Source: Micromonospora_J zhanjiangensis (lineage in GTDB: Bacteria; Actinomycetota; Actinomycetes; Mycobacteriales; Micromonosporaceae). From it: DNA of 64,000 nt. The notes below the pieces were generated by a model, which was not told the DNA's origin, did no database searches, and saw nothing but the letters and a program-made list of their open reading frames with translations. The stretch covers positions 1 to 64,000 of the forward strand of contig NZ_JBHSBN010000005.1 of NCBI RefSeq assembly GCF_042650605.1, written 5' to 3'. The number at the start of each line of letters is the position of its first letter. Position 1 is the stretch's first letter. The position numbers and the translations under genes were made by a program. Positions 55,775-64,000 of this stretch are shown here, one piece after another.

Positions 55775-56974
55775 GTGAGCATCCGTAATCTCGACGACCT
55801 GCTCGCCGAGGGGGTGTCAGGTCGGCGCGTGCTGGTGCGCGCCGACCTGAACGTGCCCCTCGACAAGGGCGACGGCCACATCACAGATGATGGCCGGATC
55901 CGGGCGGTGCTGCCGACGCTGACCGCCCTGCGCGACGCGGGCGCCCAGCTGGTGGTCTGCTCGCACCTGGGCCGCCCCAAGGGCGAGCCGGACCCGAAGT
56001 ACAGCCTCGCCCCGGTCGCCGAGCGGCTCGGCGAGCTGCTCGGCTCGCCGGTCGCCTTCGCCGCCGACACGGTCGGCGACGCCGCCCGGCAGGCGGTGGA
56101 CGGGCTGGCCGACGGGCAGGTCGTCCTGCTGGAGAACCTGCGGTTCAACAAGGGGGAGACCAGCAAGGACGAGGCCGAGCGGGGCGCCTTCGCCGACCAG
56201 CTGGCCGGCTTCGCGCAGGCGTACGTGGACGACGCGTTCGGTGCCGTGCACCGCAAGCACGCCAGCGTGTACGACGTACCGGCCCGGTTGCCGCACTACG
56301 CGGGCCGGCTGGTGCTGCGCGAGGTGGAGGTGTTGTCCGGGCTCACCGGCGACCCGGAGCGGCCGTACGTGGTGGTGCTCGGCGGGTCGAAGGTCTCCGA
56401 CAAGCTCGCCGTCATCGAGGCGCTGCTGCCGACCGTCGACCGGCTGCTCATCGGCGGCGGGATGTGCTTCACCTTCCTGAAGGCCCAGGGGCACCCGATC
56501 GGCACCTCGCTGCTCGAGGAAGACATGATCGACACCTGCCGTTCGCTGCTGGAGCGCGCGGCCGGCAAGATCGTGCTGCCGGTGGACGTGGTGGCCGCGG
56601 CGGCGTTCGCCCCGGACGCGGAGCACGAGACGGTGCACGCCCACTCGATCCCGCGTGACCGGGTCGGGCTGGACGTCGGTCCGCGTACGGTCGCGGAGTT
56701 CGCGGCCGAGATCGGCACCGCCCGGACCATCTTCTGGAACGGCCCGATGGGGGTCTTCGAGATGCCGGCGTTCGCCCACGGCACCCGCGGGGTGGCCGAG
56801 GCGATCGCCGAGGTGAAGGGCTTCACCGTGGTCGGCGGCGGGGACTCGGCGGCGGCCGTGCGCGCGCTGGGCCTGGACGAGAACGCGTTCGACCACATCT
56901 CCACCGGCGGGGGAGCCTCGCTGGAATACCTCGAGGGCAAGACCCTCCCCGGCATCGCAGCCTTGGAGCAGTAG
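55775..56974 (+). CDS. pgk: Phosphoglycerate kinase
   Basis: A 399-residue phosphoglycerate kinase, making ATP and 3-phosphoglycerate. Substrate-binding RADLNVPL, CSHLGRPKG, the hinge and nucleotide-site motifs GGSKVSDKLAVI and VGGGDSAAAVRAL, and a final STGGGASLEYLEG are all present. GTG 55775 is preceded by the repeat, whose last ggaagg can serve as ribosome site. Length is normal. Confidence 0.97.
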   Translation: MSIRNLDDLLAEGVSGRRVLVRADLNVPLDKGDGHITDDGRIRAVLPTLTALRDAGAQLVVCSHLGRPKGEPDPKYSLAPVAERLGELLGSPVAFAADTVGDAARQAVDGLADGQVVLLENLRFNKGETSKDEAERGAFADQLAGFAQAYVDDAFGAVHRKHASVYDVPARLPHYAGRLVLREVEVLSGLTGDPERPYVVVLGGSKVSDKLAVIEALLPTVDRLLIGGGMCFTFLKAQGHPIGTSLLEEDMIDTCRSLLERAAGKIVLPVDVVAAAAFAPDAEHETVHAHSIPRDRVGLDVGPRTVAEFAAEIGTARTIFWNGPMGVFEMPAFAHGTRGVAEAIAEVKGFTVVGGGDSAAAVRALGLDENAFDHISTGGGASLEYLEGKTLPGIAALEQ

Positions 56975-57028
56975 CGGTGAGCGCGAGGAGTGAGCCGGTC
57001 CTGCGAGCCCCGCAGTCGCGAACGAAGG
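56975..57028 (+). repeat. Intergenic repeat copy 2 (pgk/tpiA)
   Basis: Begins right after the pgk stop with cggtgagcgcgaggagtgag. It includes a few extra bases (ccggtc) relative to the other copies and ends cgcagtcgcgaacgaagg. The final aagga lies 4-7 bp before the tpiA start, so the repeat appears to supply the tpiA ribosome site. Confidence 0.85.
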
Positions 57029-57032
57029 ACGA

Positions 57033-57827
57033 ATGATGGCAACCGCCACCCGCCGACCCCTGATGGCCGGCAACTGGAAGATGAACCTCAACCACCTCGA
57101 GGCCATCGCCCTGGTGCAGAAGCTCGCGTTCAGCCTGAACGAGAAGCAGCTCACCGACGTGGAGACGGTGGTGCTGCCGCCGTTCACCGACCTGCGCAGC
57201 GTGCAGACCCTGGTGGACGGGGACAAGCTGCTGATCGGCTACGGCGCGCAGGACCTGTCGCCGTTCCAGTCCGGCGCGTACACCGGGGAGATCTCCGGCG
57301 CGCAGTTGGCCAAGCTGGGCTGCCAGTACGTCGTGGTCGGCCACTCCGAGCGGCGGGCCTACCACTACGAGGACGACGCGCTGGTCAACGCCAAGGTGGC
57401 GGCGGCGCTGGTGAACGGGTTGACCCCGATTCTCTGCGTGGGCGAGGGACTGGAGGTCCGTGAGGAGCTGCGGCACGTGCCGCACTGCTGCGGGCAGCTC
57501 GACGCGGCGTTGCAGGGCCTCAAGCCGGAGCAGGTGGCCGGGCTGGTCATCGCGTACGAGCCGATCTGGGCGATCGGCACCGGCAAGACCGCTACCCCGG
57601 AGAACGCCCAGGAGGTCTGCGGCGCGGTCCGCGAGCGGGTGGCCGAGACGTTCGGCAAGGAGACGGCCGACCAGGTCCGGATCCTGTACGGCGGCTCGGT
57701 GAAGGCCGCCAACATCGCCGGGATCATGGCCCAGCCGGACGTGGACGGGGCCCTGGTCGGCGGCGCGAGCCTGGACGCCGAGGAGTTCGTGCAGATCTGC
57801 CGGTTCCCGGAACACATCAGCCGCTGA
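57033..57827 (+). CDS. tpiA: Triosephosphate isomerase
   Basis: A 264-residue TIM-barrel enzyme interconverting glyceraldehyde 3-phosphate and dihydroxyacetone phosphate. Catalytic Lys in AGNWKMN, His in VVGHSERR and Glu in AYEPIWAIGTGK are present, with phosphate-binding LYGGSV near the end. The start is the first of two ATG codons (57033 or 57036). Length is normal. Confidence 0.97.
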   Translation: MMATATRRPLMAGNWKMNLNHLEAIALVQKLAFSLNEKQLTDVETVVLPPFTDLRSVQTLVDGDKLLIGYGAQDLSPFQSGAYTGEISGAQLAKLGCQYVVVGHSERRAYHYEDDALVNAKVAAALVNGLTPILCVGEGLEVREELRHVPHCCGQLDAALQGLKPEQVAGLVIAYEPIWAIGTGKTATPENAQEVCGAVRERVAETFGKETADQVRILYGGSVKAANIAGIMAQPDVDGALVGGASLDAEEFVQICRFPEHISR

Positions 57828-57922
57828 TCGCTCGCTATCCTTGACGAGCCCGCCCGCCGGTCGGTGCCACCGCGTCTGGCGACAGGCCGGGCGAGGACCG
57901 CAACGAGAGGACTGACCCGACC

Positions 57923-58183
57923 ATGCCCATGTGGTTCGCCTACACGATGATCGCCCTGCTGATCATCACGAGCGTGCTGCTCACCCTGCTGATCCTGCTG
58001 CACCGTGGCAAGGGCGGCGGCCTGTCGAGCATGTTCGGCGGTGGGGTCAGCTCCAGCCTCGCCGGTTCCTCGGTGGCGGAGAAGAACCTCGACCGCTACA
58101 CCGTTCTGGTGGGAATCGTGTGGTTCGCCTGCATCGTCGGGCTGGGCCTGTGGCTCAAACTCGCGATGAAGTCACCCGCGTGA
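57923..58183 (+). CDS. secG: Preprotein translocase subunit SecG
   Basis: An 86-residue SecG with two membrane helices (ALLIITSVLLTLLILL and VLVGIVWFACIVGLGLWL). The conserved Gly/Ser-rich loop (KGGGLSSMFGGGV) lies between them. It supports SecYE-mediated export. gagagga lies about 11 bp before ATG 57923. A strong terminator follows. Confidence 0.95.
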   Translation: MPMWFAYTMIALLIITSVLLTLLILLHRGKGGGLSSMFGGGVSSSLAGSSVAEKNLDRYTVLVGIVWFACIVGLGLWLKLAMKSPA

Positions 58184-58206
58184 CAAACGCTCGTTAGTCG
58201 TACAAT

Positions 58207-58247
58207 CTGCGCGCGGCCCGTTTTCGGGCCGCGCGCAGTTTCTTTTC
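58207..58247 (+). terminator. Rho-independent terminator after secG
   Basis: ctgcgcgcggcccg pairs perfectly with cgggccgcgcgcag around tttt and is followed by tttcttttc. It is the clearest intrinsic terminator in the window and closes the gap-pgk-tpiA-secG block. Confidence 0.9.
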
Positions 58248-58312
58248 GCACCATCGCGTCGCACCGCCGCAATTCGGGCGGTGACCCCTCTCGACGACAG
58301 GAGCGAACAGCC

Positions 58313-58654
58313 GTGCGTGGCAACGCCATCCGGGGCACCAGAGTCGGTGCCGGTCCGATGCGGCCGGTCGAGCGGGGCGAGCCGGCGCCCCGTCGTACGG
58401 TCACCTACTGGTGCGCCGCCGGCCACCGGACCGAGGTCCAACTGGCCGCCGAGGCGGCCCCGCCGGCCGAGTGGGACTGCCCGCACTGCGGGCAACCGGC
58501 CGGCCAGGACGCCGAGCACCCGCCGGGCCGGGCTCGCGCCGAGCCGTACAAGTCGCATCTGGCCTACGTGAAGGAGCGGCGCAGCGAGGCCGAGGGCGAG
58601 GCGATCCTGGCCGAGGCCCTCGCGGCGCTGCGCCGGCGGCGCAGCGAGCGCTGA
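58313..58654 (+). CDS. rbpA: RNA polymerase-binding protein RbpA
   Basis: A 113-residue RbpA, an actinobacterial protein that binds the principal sigma factor and stabilises the RNA polymerase open complex. The core has VTYWCAAGHRT and WDCPHCG (zinc-ribbon-like), followed by the sigma-interacting region ending KSHLAYVKERRSEAEGEAIL. GTG 58313 follows caggagcg. Length and position after secG are conserved. Confidence 0.95.
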   Translation: MRGNAIRGTRVGAGPMRPVERGEPAPRRTVTYWCAAGHRTEVQLAAEAAPPAEWDCPHCGQPAGQDAEHPPGRARAEPYKSHLAYVKERRSEAEGEAILAEALAALRRRRSER

Positions 58655-58730
58655 CCCGCCCACGACTGACGGCCCGGTCGACCCGGTCGGCCCGGTGGAT
58701 GGTTCCCGGGCGGCCCGGCCGGGGCGGACA

Positions 58731-58792
58731 CGATTTCGGCCCCACACCGAAAATGTAGTGGCTACTACATCGATGATGTGGGGCCGAAATCG
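58731..58792. repeat. Nested inverted repeat between convergent rbpA and pgl
   Basis: An outer perfect 16-bp stem (cgatttcggccccaca with tgtggggccgaaatcg) encloses an inner hairpin atgtagt-ggct-actacat (58753-58770). It may be a bidirectional terminator or a cruciform. It is 77 bp from the rbpA stop and 50 bp from the pgl stop. Confidence 0.6.
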
Positions 58793-58841
58793 ACACCCGT
58801 CGCCGAGCGACATTCGAGATCAAACTGATCGACGTCACGAA

Positions 58842-59615
58842 TCAGCGGAGGCTGCGGAAGGTGGATTTCACCTCCGCCGCCGCCGCGCGGTCCAACTGCC
58901 AGATGGTGCGGCCCACCCCGTGTACGCCCGCCGCCGGCACCTGCACCGGTCCGGCACCGGACAACGCGACGCCGACCGCCCGTGCCTTGTCCGGCCCGGC
59001 GGCCACCAGCCAGACCTCCTCGGCCGTGTTGATCGCTGGCCGGGTCAGGGTCAACCGCACCGGTGGCGGTTTCGGGCTGCCGCGTACCGCGCTCACCGGT
59101 CGGGTCTCGTAGCCGACCGGATGCTCGGGGAAGATCGAGGCCACGTGTCCGTCCTCGCCGACCCCGAGCATCAACACGTCGAAGTGCGGCAGGGTCGCCG
59201 TACCGGGCCGGGCCGCGGCGGCCAGGGCGGCGGCGTACGCGGCCGCTGCCGCCTCCGGATCGTCACCGGTGTCCGGGGCGTCCGACGGCGGCATCGGGTG
59301 GATCCGGGCCGGGTCGAGCGGCAGCGAGTCCAGCAGCGCCTCCCGGGCCTGGGTCTCGTTGCGGTCCGGATGCCCGGCCGGCAGGAACCGCTCGTCGCCC
59401 CACCAGACGTCGACCCGGGACCAGTCGACGGCGTCCCGGGCCGGCAGGGCGCCCACCGCCCGGTGGGCGGCCGCGGCGATCCGGCCGCCGGTCAGCACGA
59501 TGTCGGCGTGCCCCCGCTCGGCCTGGGCGTCGATGATCTTCACGACCAGCCGGGCGGCGACGGCCTGGGCCAACAGCTCACTGTCGGCGTGGACGACGAC
59601 GCTGGCCTCGCTCAC
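58842..59615 (-). CDS. pgl: 6-phosphogluconolactonase
   Basis: A 257-residue enzyme hydrolysing 6-phosphogluconolactone, the second oxidative step of the pentose-phosphate pathway. The SOL-type motifs VLTGGRIAAAAHRAV, VWWGDERFLPAGHPDRN and LMLGVGEDGHVASIFP are present. The GTG start at 59615 overlaps the opcA stop (GTGA). It is the last gene of the minus-strand pgi-zwf-opcA-pgl operon. Confidence 0.94.
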   Translation of the reverse strand: MSEASVVVHADSELLAQAVAARLVVKIIDAQAERGHADIVLTGGRIAAAAHRAVGALPARDAVDWSRVDVWWGDERFLPAGHPDRNETQAREALLDSLPLDPARIHPMPPSDAPDTGDDPEAAAAAYAAALAAAARPGTATLPHFDVLMLGVGEDGHVASIFPEHPVGYETRPVSAVRGSPKPPPVRLTLTRPAINTAEEVWLVAAGPDKARAVGVALSGAGPVQVPAAGVHGVGRTIWQLDRAAAAEVKSTFRSLR

Positions 59616-60844
59616 GACGCGGAACCCCCGCCGGCCCAGTACGCCTGCCCGCCGGCTGCCGGGGCGGCGGAGCCGCCGCCCGGACCGGTCGCGCCGCTGG
59701 TCGGCGTCGAACCCGTTGCCGGGGTCGAGCCGGTCCGCTCCGCCGAACCGGTCTGCGTCGCGGCGGCGGTCGCCGGAGCGGTCGCCGCCGCATCGGCCGA
59801 CGCGGAGTCCTCGGGCGTCGGGCCGGGTCCGGTGGGACCGGCGTGCGCGGTCACCCCGGCCTCCGCCCGGTGGGCGGTCGCCGGATCCTTCCAGACGTGC
59901 ACCCGCTGAGCCGGCCGGGAATCCAGTCCCTTGACCCCCGTCTCGGCGCAGAGCGCCTCGGCGTACACCTGGTCGGCGTCCAGCCGGCGCAGTTCCTCGG
60001 CCAACTCCTCGCCGACCGGCCGGCGCACCAGGGGCAGTTCCCGGTCCTGCTGCCCGGTCCGGCGGAACAGCGCCATGCTGTCCTGCCGCTGCAGCAACAG
60101 CTCGTCGCCGTTGGCGCAGTGCAGCTCCACCGACCGCATCCGGGGGAACTCGTCGGTGTGCTTCCGGTCGACGTCGATCCCCAGCCGGGCCTTCAGCCAA
60201 CCCGACATCAGGGCGGCGGTCGGGTCGGTACGCGGTGCCACCACGGTGGCGCCGGTGATCCGGGCCGCGGTGGTGTCGAAGGCCCCGGCGACCAGGGTCC
60301 GCCACGGGGTGATCCGGGTCCAGGCCAGGTCGGTGTCACCGGGGGCGTAGTCCACGGCCCGCTGGTGCAGCGCCTTGATCGGGTCGGCGGACAGCGCCAC
60401 GTCGGTGATCCGGCGGTCGGCCACCACACCGAGGAAGTCGTTGGCGATCTGCTCCGGCGGCTCGTCGTACCACCAGGTCACCACCGGCACGTCCGGCACC
60501 AGCAGCGGCATCACCACCGACTCGGCGTGCAGGGCCAGCCGGCCATACATCCGGGTCACCACCGCCTCGCACGGACCGAGCCGGCCACCGACCACGATCT
60601 CGGCGTCCAGCCGGTTGCGGTCCCGTTCCACGTCCGAGCGGACCACCACCAGCAGCCGGCACGGGTGCGCCGCCGCGGCGATGGTCGCGGCGGCCTCGGC
60701 CTCCCGGACCCGCTTCTCGTCCACCACCACGATCAGGGTGAGCGCCATGCCGCTCGCCACCCCGCCGGCGCTGCGCCGCTCGGCCGCCAGCGCCTTGACC
60801 ACCTCGTTCCCCGTGGTGTCCCACAACCCGATCACTGTGCCCAC
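59612..60844 (-). CDS. opcA: Glucose-6-phosphate dehydrogenase assembly protein OpcA
   Basis: A 410-residue OpcA, which in actinobacteria and cyanobacteria promotes activity of Zwf. The conserved opening LWDTTGNEVVKALAAERRS and the middle VVTWWYDEPPEQIAND and DLAWTRITPWRTLVAG are clear. From about residue 318 there is a low-complexity Ala/Thr/Gly/Pro tail unlike typical OpcA and probably disordered. GTG 60844 is preceded directly by ggaagg at the end of repeat copy 3. zwf lies upstream. Confidence 0.92.
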   Translation of the reverse strand: MGTVIGLWDTTGNEVVKALAAERRSAGGVASGMALTLIVVVDEKRVREAEAAATIAAAAHPCRLLVVVRSDVERDRNRLDAEIVVGGRLGPCEAVVTRMYGRLALHAESVVMPLLVPDVPVVTWWYDEPPEQIANDFLGVVADRRITDVALSADPIKALHQRAVDYAPGDTDLAWTRITPWRTLVAGAFDTTAARITGATVVAPRTDPTAALMSGWLKARLGIDVDRKHTDEFPRMRSVELHCANGDELLLQRQDSMALFRRTGQQDRELPLVRRPVGEELAEELRRLDADQVYAEALCAETGVKGLDSRPAQRVHVWKDPATAHRAEAGVTAHAGPTGPGPTPEDSASADAAATAPATAAATQTGSAERTGSTPATGSTPTSGATGPGGGSAAPAAGGQAYWAGGGSAS

Positions 60845-60890
60845 CTTCCGTTCGCGACTGCGGGGCTCGCAAGCTCACTCCTCGCGCTCA
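60844..60890 (-). repeat. Intergenic repeat copy 3 (zwf/opcA, opcA side)
   Basis: On the minus strand it begins tgagcgcgaggagtgagc and ends cgcagtcgcgaacggaagg, directly abutting the opcA GTG. Together with copy 4 it forms a tandem pair with a 10-bp spacer. Confidence 0.85.
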
Positions 60891-60900
60891 CAGCGCCCAC

Positions 60901-60946
60901 CCTTCGTTCGCGACTGCGGGGCTCGCAAGCTCACTCCTCGCGCTCA
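60901..60946 (-). repeat. Intergenic repeat copy 4 (zwf/opcA, zwf side)
   Basis: Identical in layout to copy 3. Its first tga is the zwf stop codon. The two tandem copies fill almost the entire zwf-opcA gap. Confidence 0.85.
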
Positions 60947-62491
60947 CGCACGCCTCCAGGACCGGCCGTCGCGGGCCAGCATCTCGTCGGCCGCCCGTGG
61001 TCCCCACTCGCCGGCCCGGTAGGGCTCCGGTTCGGTGCCCGCCCAGGCAGCCTCCAGCGGGTCGACGACGTGCCAGCTCTGCTCGACCTCGGCCGCGTCC
61101 GGGAACAGGGTCCGGTCGCCGATCAGCACGTCCAGCACCAGCCGCTCGTACGCCTCCGGGCTGGACTCGGTGAACGCCTCGCCGTACTGGAAGTCCATCG
61201 CGATGTCGCGGACCTCCATGGTGCTGCCGGGCACCTTGGAGCCGAACTTCAGCACCACGCCCTCGTCCGGTTGCACCCGGATGACCAACTGGTTGTTGCC
61301 GAGCATCTCCATGTCGGCGGCGTTGAACGGCAGGTGCGGCGCCTTCTTGAACATGATGGCCACCTCGGTGACCCGCCGCGGCAGCCGCTTGCCGGCCCGG
61401 ATGTAGAACGGCACCTCGGCCCAGCGGCGGTTCTGGATGTTCAGCTTCACCGCCACGTACGTCTCGGTGGTGGAGTCCGGCGGTACGCCCTTCTCGTCCT
61501 TGTAGCCGACCGCCCGCTCGCCGGCCACCCAGCCCGGCAGGTACTGCCCGCGTACGGTGTCGCGGAGCGGGTCGGCGGGCAACTTGATGGCCCGCAGCAC
61601 CTTGAGCTTCTCGGCCCGGATCTCCCGCGCGTCGAAGCTGGTCGGCTCCTCCATCGCCACCAGGGCGAGCAGTTGCAGCAGGTGGTTCTGCAGCACGTCG
61701 CGGGCCGCGCCGGCGGAGTCGTAGAAACCGGCCCGGGAGCCGATCCCGACGTCCTCGGCCATGGTGATCTGTACGGAGTCGACGTACTTGGAATTCCACA
61801 GCGGCTCGAACAGGTTGTTGGCGAACCGCAGGGCGAGGATGTTCTGGACGGTCTCCTTGCCCAGATAGTGGTCGATCCGGAAGACGTCGTCCCGGGTGAA
61901 CACGTCGTCGACCAGGTCGTTGAGTTCCTTGGCCGACGGCAGGTCGTTGCCGAACGGCTTCTCCACCACCACCCGGCGCCAGCCGCCGCACCGCTCGTTG
62001 TCGGCCATCCCGGTGCGGGCCAACTGCTTGAGCACCACCGGGAAGGCCGCCGGCGGGATGGAGAAGTAGAAGGCGGCGTTGCCGGCGATGCCGTGGCTCT
62101 CCCGCAGGTCGTCCAGCGTCTGGGCGAGGCGGTCGAACGCGGCGTCGTCGTCGAACGACCCGCCGACGAACTTGATGTTGCCGGCCAGCCGGGCCCACAC
62201 CTCGTCCCGCCACGGGGTCCGGGCGTGCTTGCGGGCCGCCTCCCGGGCCAGCGACTCGAAGTCGCCGTGCCCCCAGTCCCGGCGGGCGAACCCCAGGACC
62301 ACGAAACCGGGTGGCAGCAGCCCCCGGTTGGCCAGGTCGTAGACGGCGGGCAGTAGTTTTTTCTGGGCGAGGTCGCCGGTCACCCCGAAGATGACCAGAG
62401 CACACGGCTCCGGGATCCTCGGCAACCGACGGTCCTGCGGATCGCGCAGCGGATTCACCGCGCCCTCCTTCTCGGTCGTCCCCTGGCTCAT
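60944..62491 (-). CDS. zwf: Glucose-6-phosphate 1-dehydrogenase
   Basis: A 515-residue enzyme that commits glucose 6-phosphate to the oxidative pentose-phosphate pathway and makes NADPH. The nucleotide-binding GVTGDLAQKKLLPA and the substrate motif RIDHYLGKETVQNI are present, with VVEKPFGNDLPSAKEL. ATG 62491 overlaps the pgi stop by 4 bp (ATGA). The stop codon is the start of repeat copy 4. OpcA, its assembly partner, follows. Confidence 0.96.
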   Translation of the reverse strand: MSQGTTEKEGAVNPLRDPQDRRLPRIPEPCALVIFGVTGDLAQKKLLPAVYDLANRGLLPPGFVVLGFARRDWGHGDFESLAREAARKHARTPWRDEVWARLAGNIKFVGGSFDDDAAFDRLAQTLDDLRESHGIAGNAAFYFSIPPAAFPVVLKQLARTGMADNERCGGWRRVVVEKPFGNDLPSAKELNDLVDDVFTRDDVFRIDHYLGKETVQNILALRFANNLFEPLWNSKYVDSVQITMAEDVGIGSRAGFYDSAGAARDVLQNHLLQLLALVAMEEPTSFDAREIRAEKLKVLRAIKLPADPLRDTVRGQYLPGWVAGERAVGYKDEKGVPPDSTTETYVAVKLNIQNRRWAEVPFYIRAGKRLPRRVTEVAIMFKKAPHLPFNAADMEMLGNNQLVIRVQPDEGVVLKFGSKVPGSTMEVRDIAMDFQYGEAFTESSPEAYERLVLDVLIGDRTLFPDAAEVEQSWHVVDPLEAAWAGTEPEPYRAGEWGPRAADEMLARDGRSWRRA

Positions 62492-64000
62492 CCCTCAGCC
62501 CGCAGGCTACGCGCCGCGTCGAGCAGTTGCGCCACCCCGGCCGCGCGGTCGGTCAGGTGCAACCGCAGCAGCGGACGGCCGCGCCCGGCCAGCGCCTCGC
62601 GGTCACCGGCGGCCTGCGCCGCCTGCAACTCGCCGAAGCTGTACGGCTTGCCGGGCACCGGCAGGTCGTCACTGACCGCGCCGGTGATCTGGAGGAACGA
62701 GCCGAGTTGCGGACCACCCTTGTGGTACTGCCCGGTCGAGTGCAGGAACCGTGGCCCCCAACCGAAGGTGACCGGCCTGCCGCCGGCCGCCGCCAGCAGT
62801 TGCCGCAGCTCGGCCACCGGCGCGTCGGCAAACCGGTCCAGGTAGGCCATCACCGCGAGGTAGCCGCCGTCGGGCAGCTCGTCGAGCAGCCGGCGCAGCG
62901 CGCCGGTCAGGTCGTCGCCGGGCGTACCGGTGGGGGTGTAGCCCTCGACCGCGCCCTGGGTGAACGCCGGGGTCTCGTCGGGCAGTCCGGCGGACAGGAT
63001 CCGGTTGGTGTTCTCCTTGGACTCGGTGACGTTCGGCTGGTTGAACGGGTCGATGCCGAGCACCCGGCCGGCGACCGCCGTGGCGTACTCCCAGGCCAGG
63101 AACTGGGCGCCGAGCGGGCCGTTGACGGCCACGTCCGGACCCGGTCCGTCGCCCGGTACGGTCGCCGGCGGCTTCGCGCCGCCGTAGCTGACCGTCAGCA
63201 CGTCGGGGCCGTGGGCGCCCGGGGCGTCCGGGGCCTCGACCACGACGGGCAGGATGCCGAGGCCGTCCTTGCCGGTCGACTCGGCGATCAGCTGCTCGGC
63301 CCAGTCGCCGAGCCCCTCGATGCCGGTGCCGTCGGAGACCAGGGCGACCTTGTCCCGGTTCGTCGTGGCGGCGGTGCCCAGGGCCGCGCCGAGGGCCAGG
63401 CCGGGGTTGTCCTTCTCGCCGGCCAGGGCCTGCGCCAGTTCCTCGGCCTCGTCCAGCAGGTCGGCCACCTCGACGCCGACCAGCGCGGTCGGCACCAGGC
63501 CGAACGCGGTCAGCGCCGAATACCGGCCGCCGACGTCCGGGTCGGCGAGCACCACGAAGGCGCCCATCTCGGCGGCGGTGTTCTCCAGCGGCGAGCCGGG
63601 GTCGGTGACGATGACGAAGTGCCGGCCGGCCTCGGCCTCGGTCAGGCCGGCGTCCAGGAACGCCTGCCAGTAGGCCCGCCGGTGGCTGTCGGTCTCCACC
63701 GTGGAGCCGGACTTGCTGGAGACCACCACGACGGTGCGCTCCAGCCGGTCACCGAGGGCGGCCCGGACCTGGCCCGGATCGGTGGTGTCCAGCACGGTCA
63801 GCGACCTGCCCAGGGTACGGGCGATCACCTCGGGCGCCAGCGACGAGCCACCCATCCCGGCGAGCACCACGTGGTCGAGGTCGCCCAGCTCGGCCTTGAG
63901 TTCGGCGAGTTGGGGGAGCAGTTCCCGGCTGCGCCGGTAGGTGTCCACCCAGCCGAGCCGGATCTTCGCCTCGTCCTCGGCCTCCGGCCCCCACAGGGTG
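62488..64000 (-). CDS. pgi: Glucose-6-phosphate isomerase, 5' end outside the window
   Basis: The C-terminal 503 residues are present; the frame is open to the right edge and the start lies beyond 64000. Sugar-isomerase motifs are GMGGSSLAPEVIARTL, VVVSSKSGSTVETDSH and DPFNQPNVTESKEN, with a final STGQYHKGGPQLG. It interconverts glucose 6-phosphate and fructose 6-phosphate. It is the first gene of this operon visible here; transaldolase and transketolase would be expected further right. A GTG at 63948 lies inside the conserved region and is not the start. Confidence 0.9.
   Translation of the reverse strand, partial: TLWGPEAEDEAKIRLGWVDTYRRSRELLPQLAELKAELGDLDHVVLAGMGGSSLAPEVIARTLGRSLTVLDTTDPGQVRAALGDRLERTVVVVSSKSGSTVETDSHRRAYWQAFLDAGLTEAEAGRHFVIVTDPGSPLENTAAEMGAFVVLADPDVGGRYSALTAFGLVPTALVGVEVADLLDEAEELAQALAGEKDNPGLALGAALGTAATTNRDKVALVSDGTGIEGLGDWAEQLIAESTGKDGLGILPVVVEAPDAPGAHGPDVLTVSYGGAKPPATVPGDGPGPDVAVNGPLGAQFLAWEYATAVAGRVLGIDPFNQPNVTESKENTNRILSAGLPDETPAFTQGAVEGYTPTGTPGDDLTGALRRLLDELPDGGYLAVMAYLDRFADAPVAELRQLLAAAGGRPVTFGWGPRFLHSTGQYHKGGPQLGSFLQITGAVSDDLPVPGKPYSFGELQAAQAAGDREALAGRGRPLLRLHLTDRAAGVAQLLDAARSLRAEG

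Noticed and set aside
58753..58770. BlaI/MecI-type operator in the rbpA-pgl gap
   Set aside because: Such operators read actaca then tgtagt; here the half-sites are in the opposite order (tgtagt then actaca) and sit between two gene ends, not before a promoter.

Overview
The window is a GC-rich actinobacterial chromosome segment. Two things point to the Micromonosporaceae (Micromonospora, Salinispora and relatives): the gene order rapZ-yvcK-whiA-gap-pgk-tpiA-secG-rbpA facing pgl-opcA-zwf-pgi, and a short intergenic repeat that I associate with Micromonospora. GTG starts, ATGA/GTGA stop-start overlaps and apparently leaderless genes are frequent. I saw no rRNA, tRNA, transposase or CRISPR array.

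Left part (about 1-21,000), accessory and defence-like. It opens with a 58-residue Cys-rich microprotein and an unknown 241-residue protein. Facing these is a minus-strand group (3497 to 1329): an unknown protein, two small Cys-rich proteins and a TIR/DUF4062-like protein with helical repeats. Next come an NrdR-like protein with two ATP-cone domains, an XRE/NB-ARC/TPR regulator, and a phage-type protein with a His-x4-His motif. The main feature is a six-gene cassette (8362-20665): PglY, PglZ, BrxD, an AlbA_2/GHKL protein, a ParA-like ATPase and a BrxHI-type helicase. This is BREX-2-like, but the methyltransferase PglX and kinase PglW are not in the window, and two genes of visibly lower GC sit between brxD and brxHI.

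Middle part (about 20,700-39,200), mixed. It holds a histone-H1-like protein, a MacB/FtsX-type ABC exporter, a membrane-anchored Mrr-like nuclease with a decayed fragment of a paralogue 3.3 kb away, archease facing its partner RNA ligase RtcB, a VapBC pair, a metallo-hydrolase, a mycothiol-dependent enzyme, RsgA and an AAC(3)-type acetyltransferase. Then come FxsC (TIR-like) and FxsT (ParA-like, NB-ARC, TPR), which normally belong to FxSxx-COOH RiPP loci. Directly beyond FxsT, on the other strand, is a 59-residue peptide ending F-N-N-Y-V, a possible diverged cyclophane precursor. No radical SAM enzyme is present in the window.

Right part (about 39,500-64,000), mainly core. It has uvrA (with a long Lys/Ala tail), a Tat/lipoprotein Rieske protein and uvrC. 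A small accessory stretch (45,400-51,100) follows, with two Scr1/DUF397-type regulatory genes, small Cys-rich and membrane proteins, and an AraC regulator whose start is broken or non-canonical. After it come rapZ-yvcK-whiA, the glycolytic block gap-pgk-tpiA, secG and rbpA. Convergent to these is the pentose-phosphate operon pgi-zwf-opcA-pgl, with pgi running off the right edge. Four copies of a roughly 46-bp repeat lie at gene junctions gap/pgk, pgk/tpiA and zwf/opcA (two in tandem).
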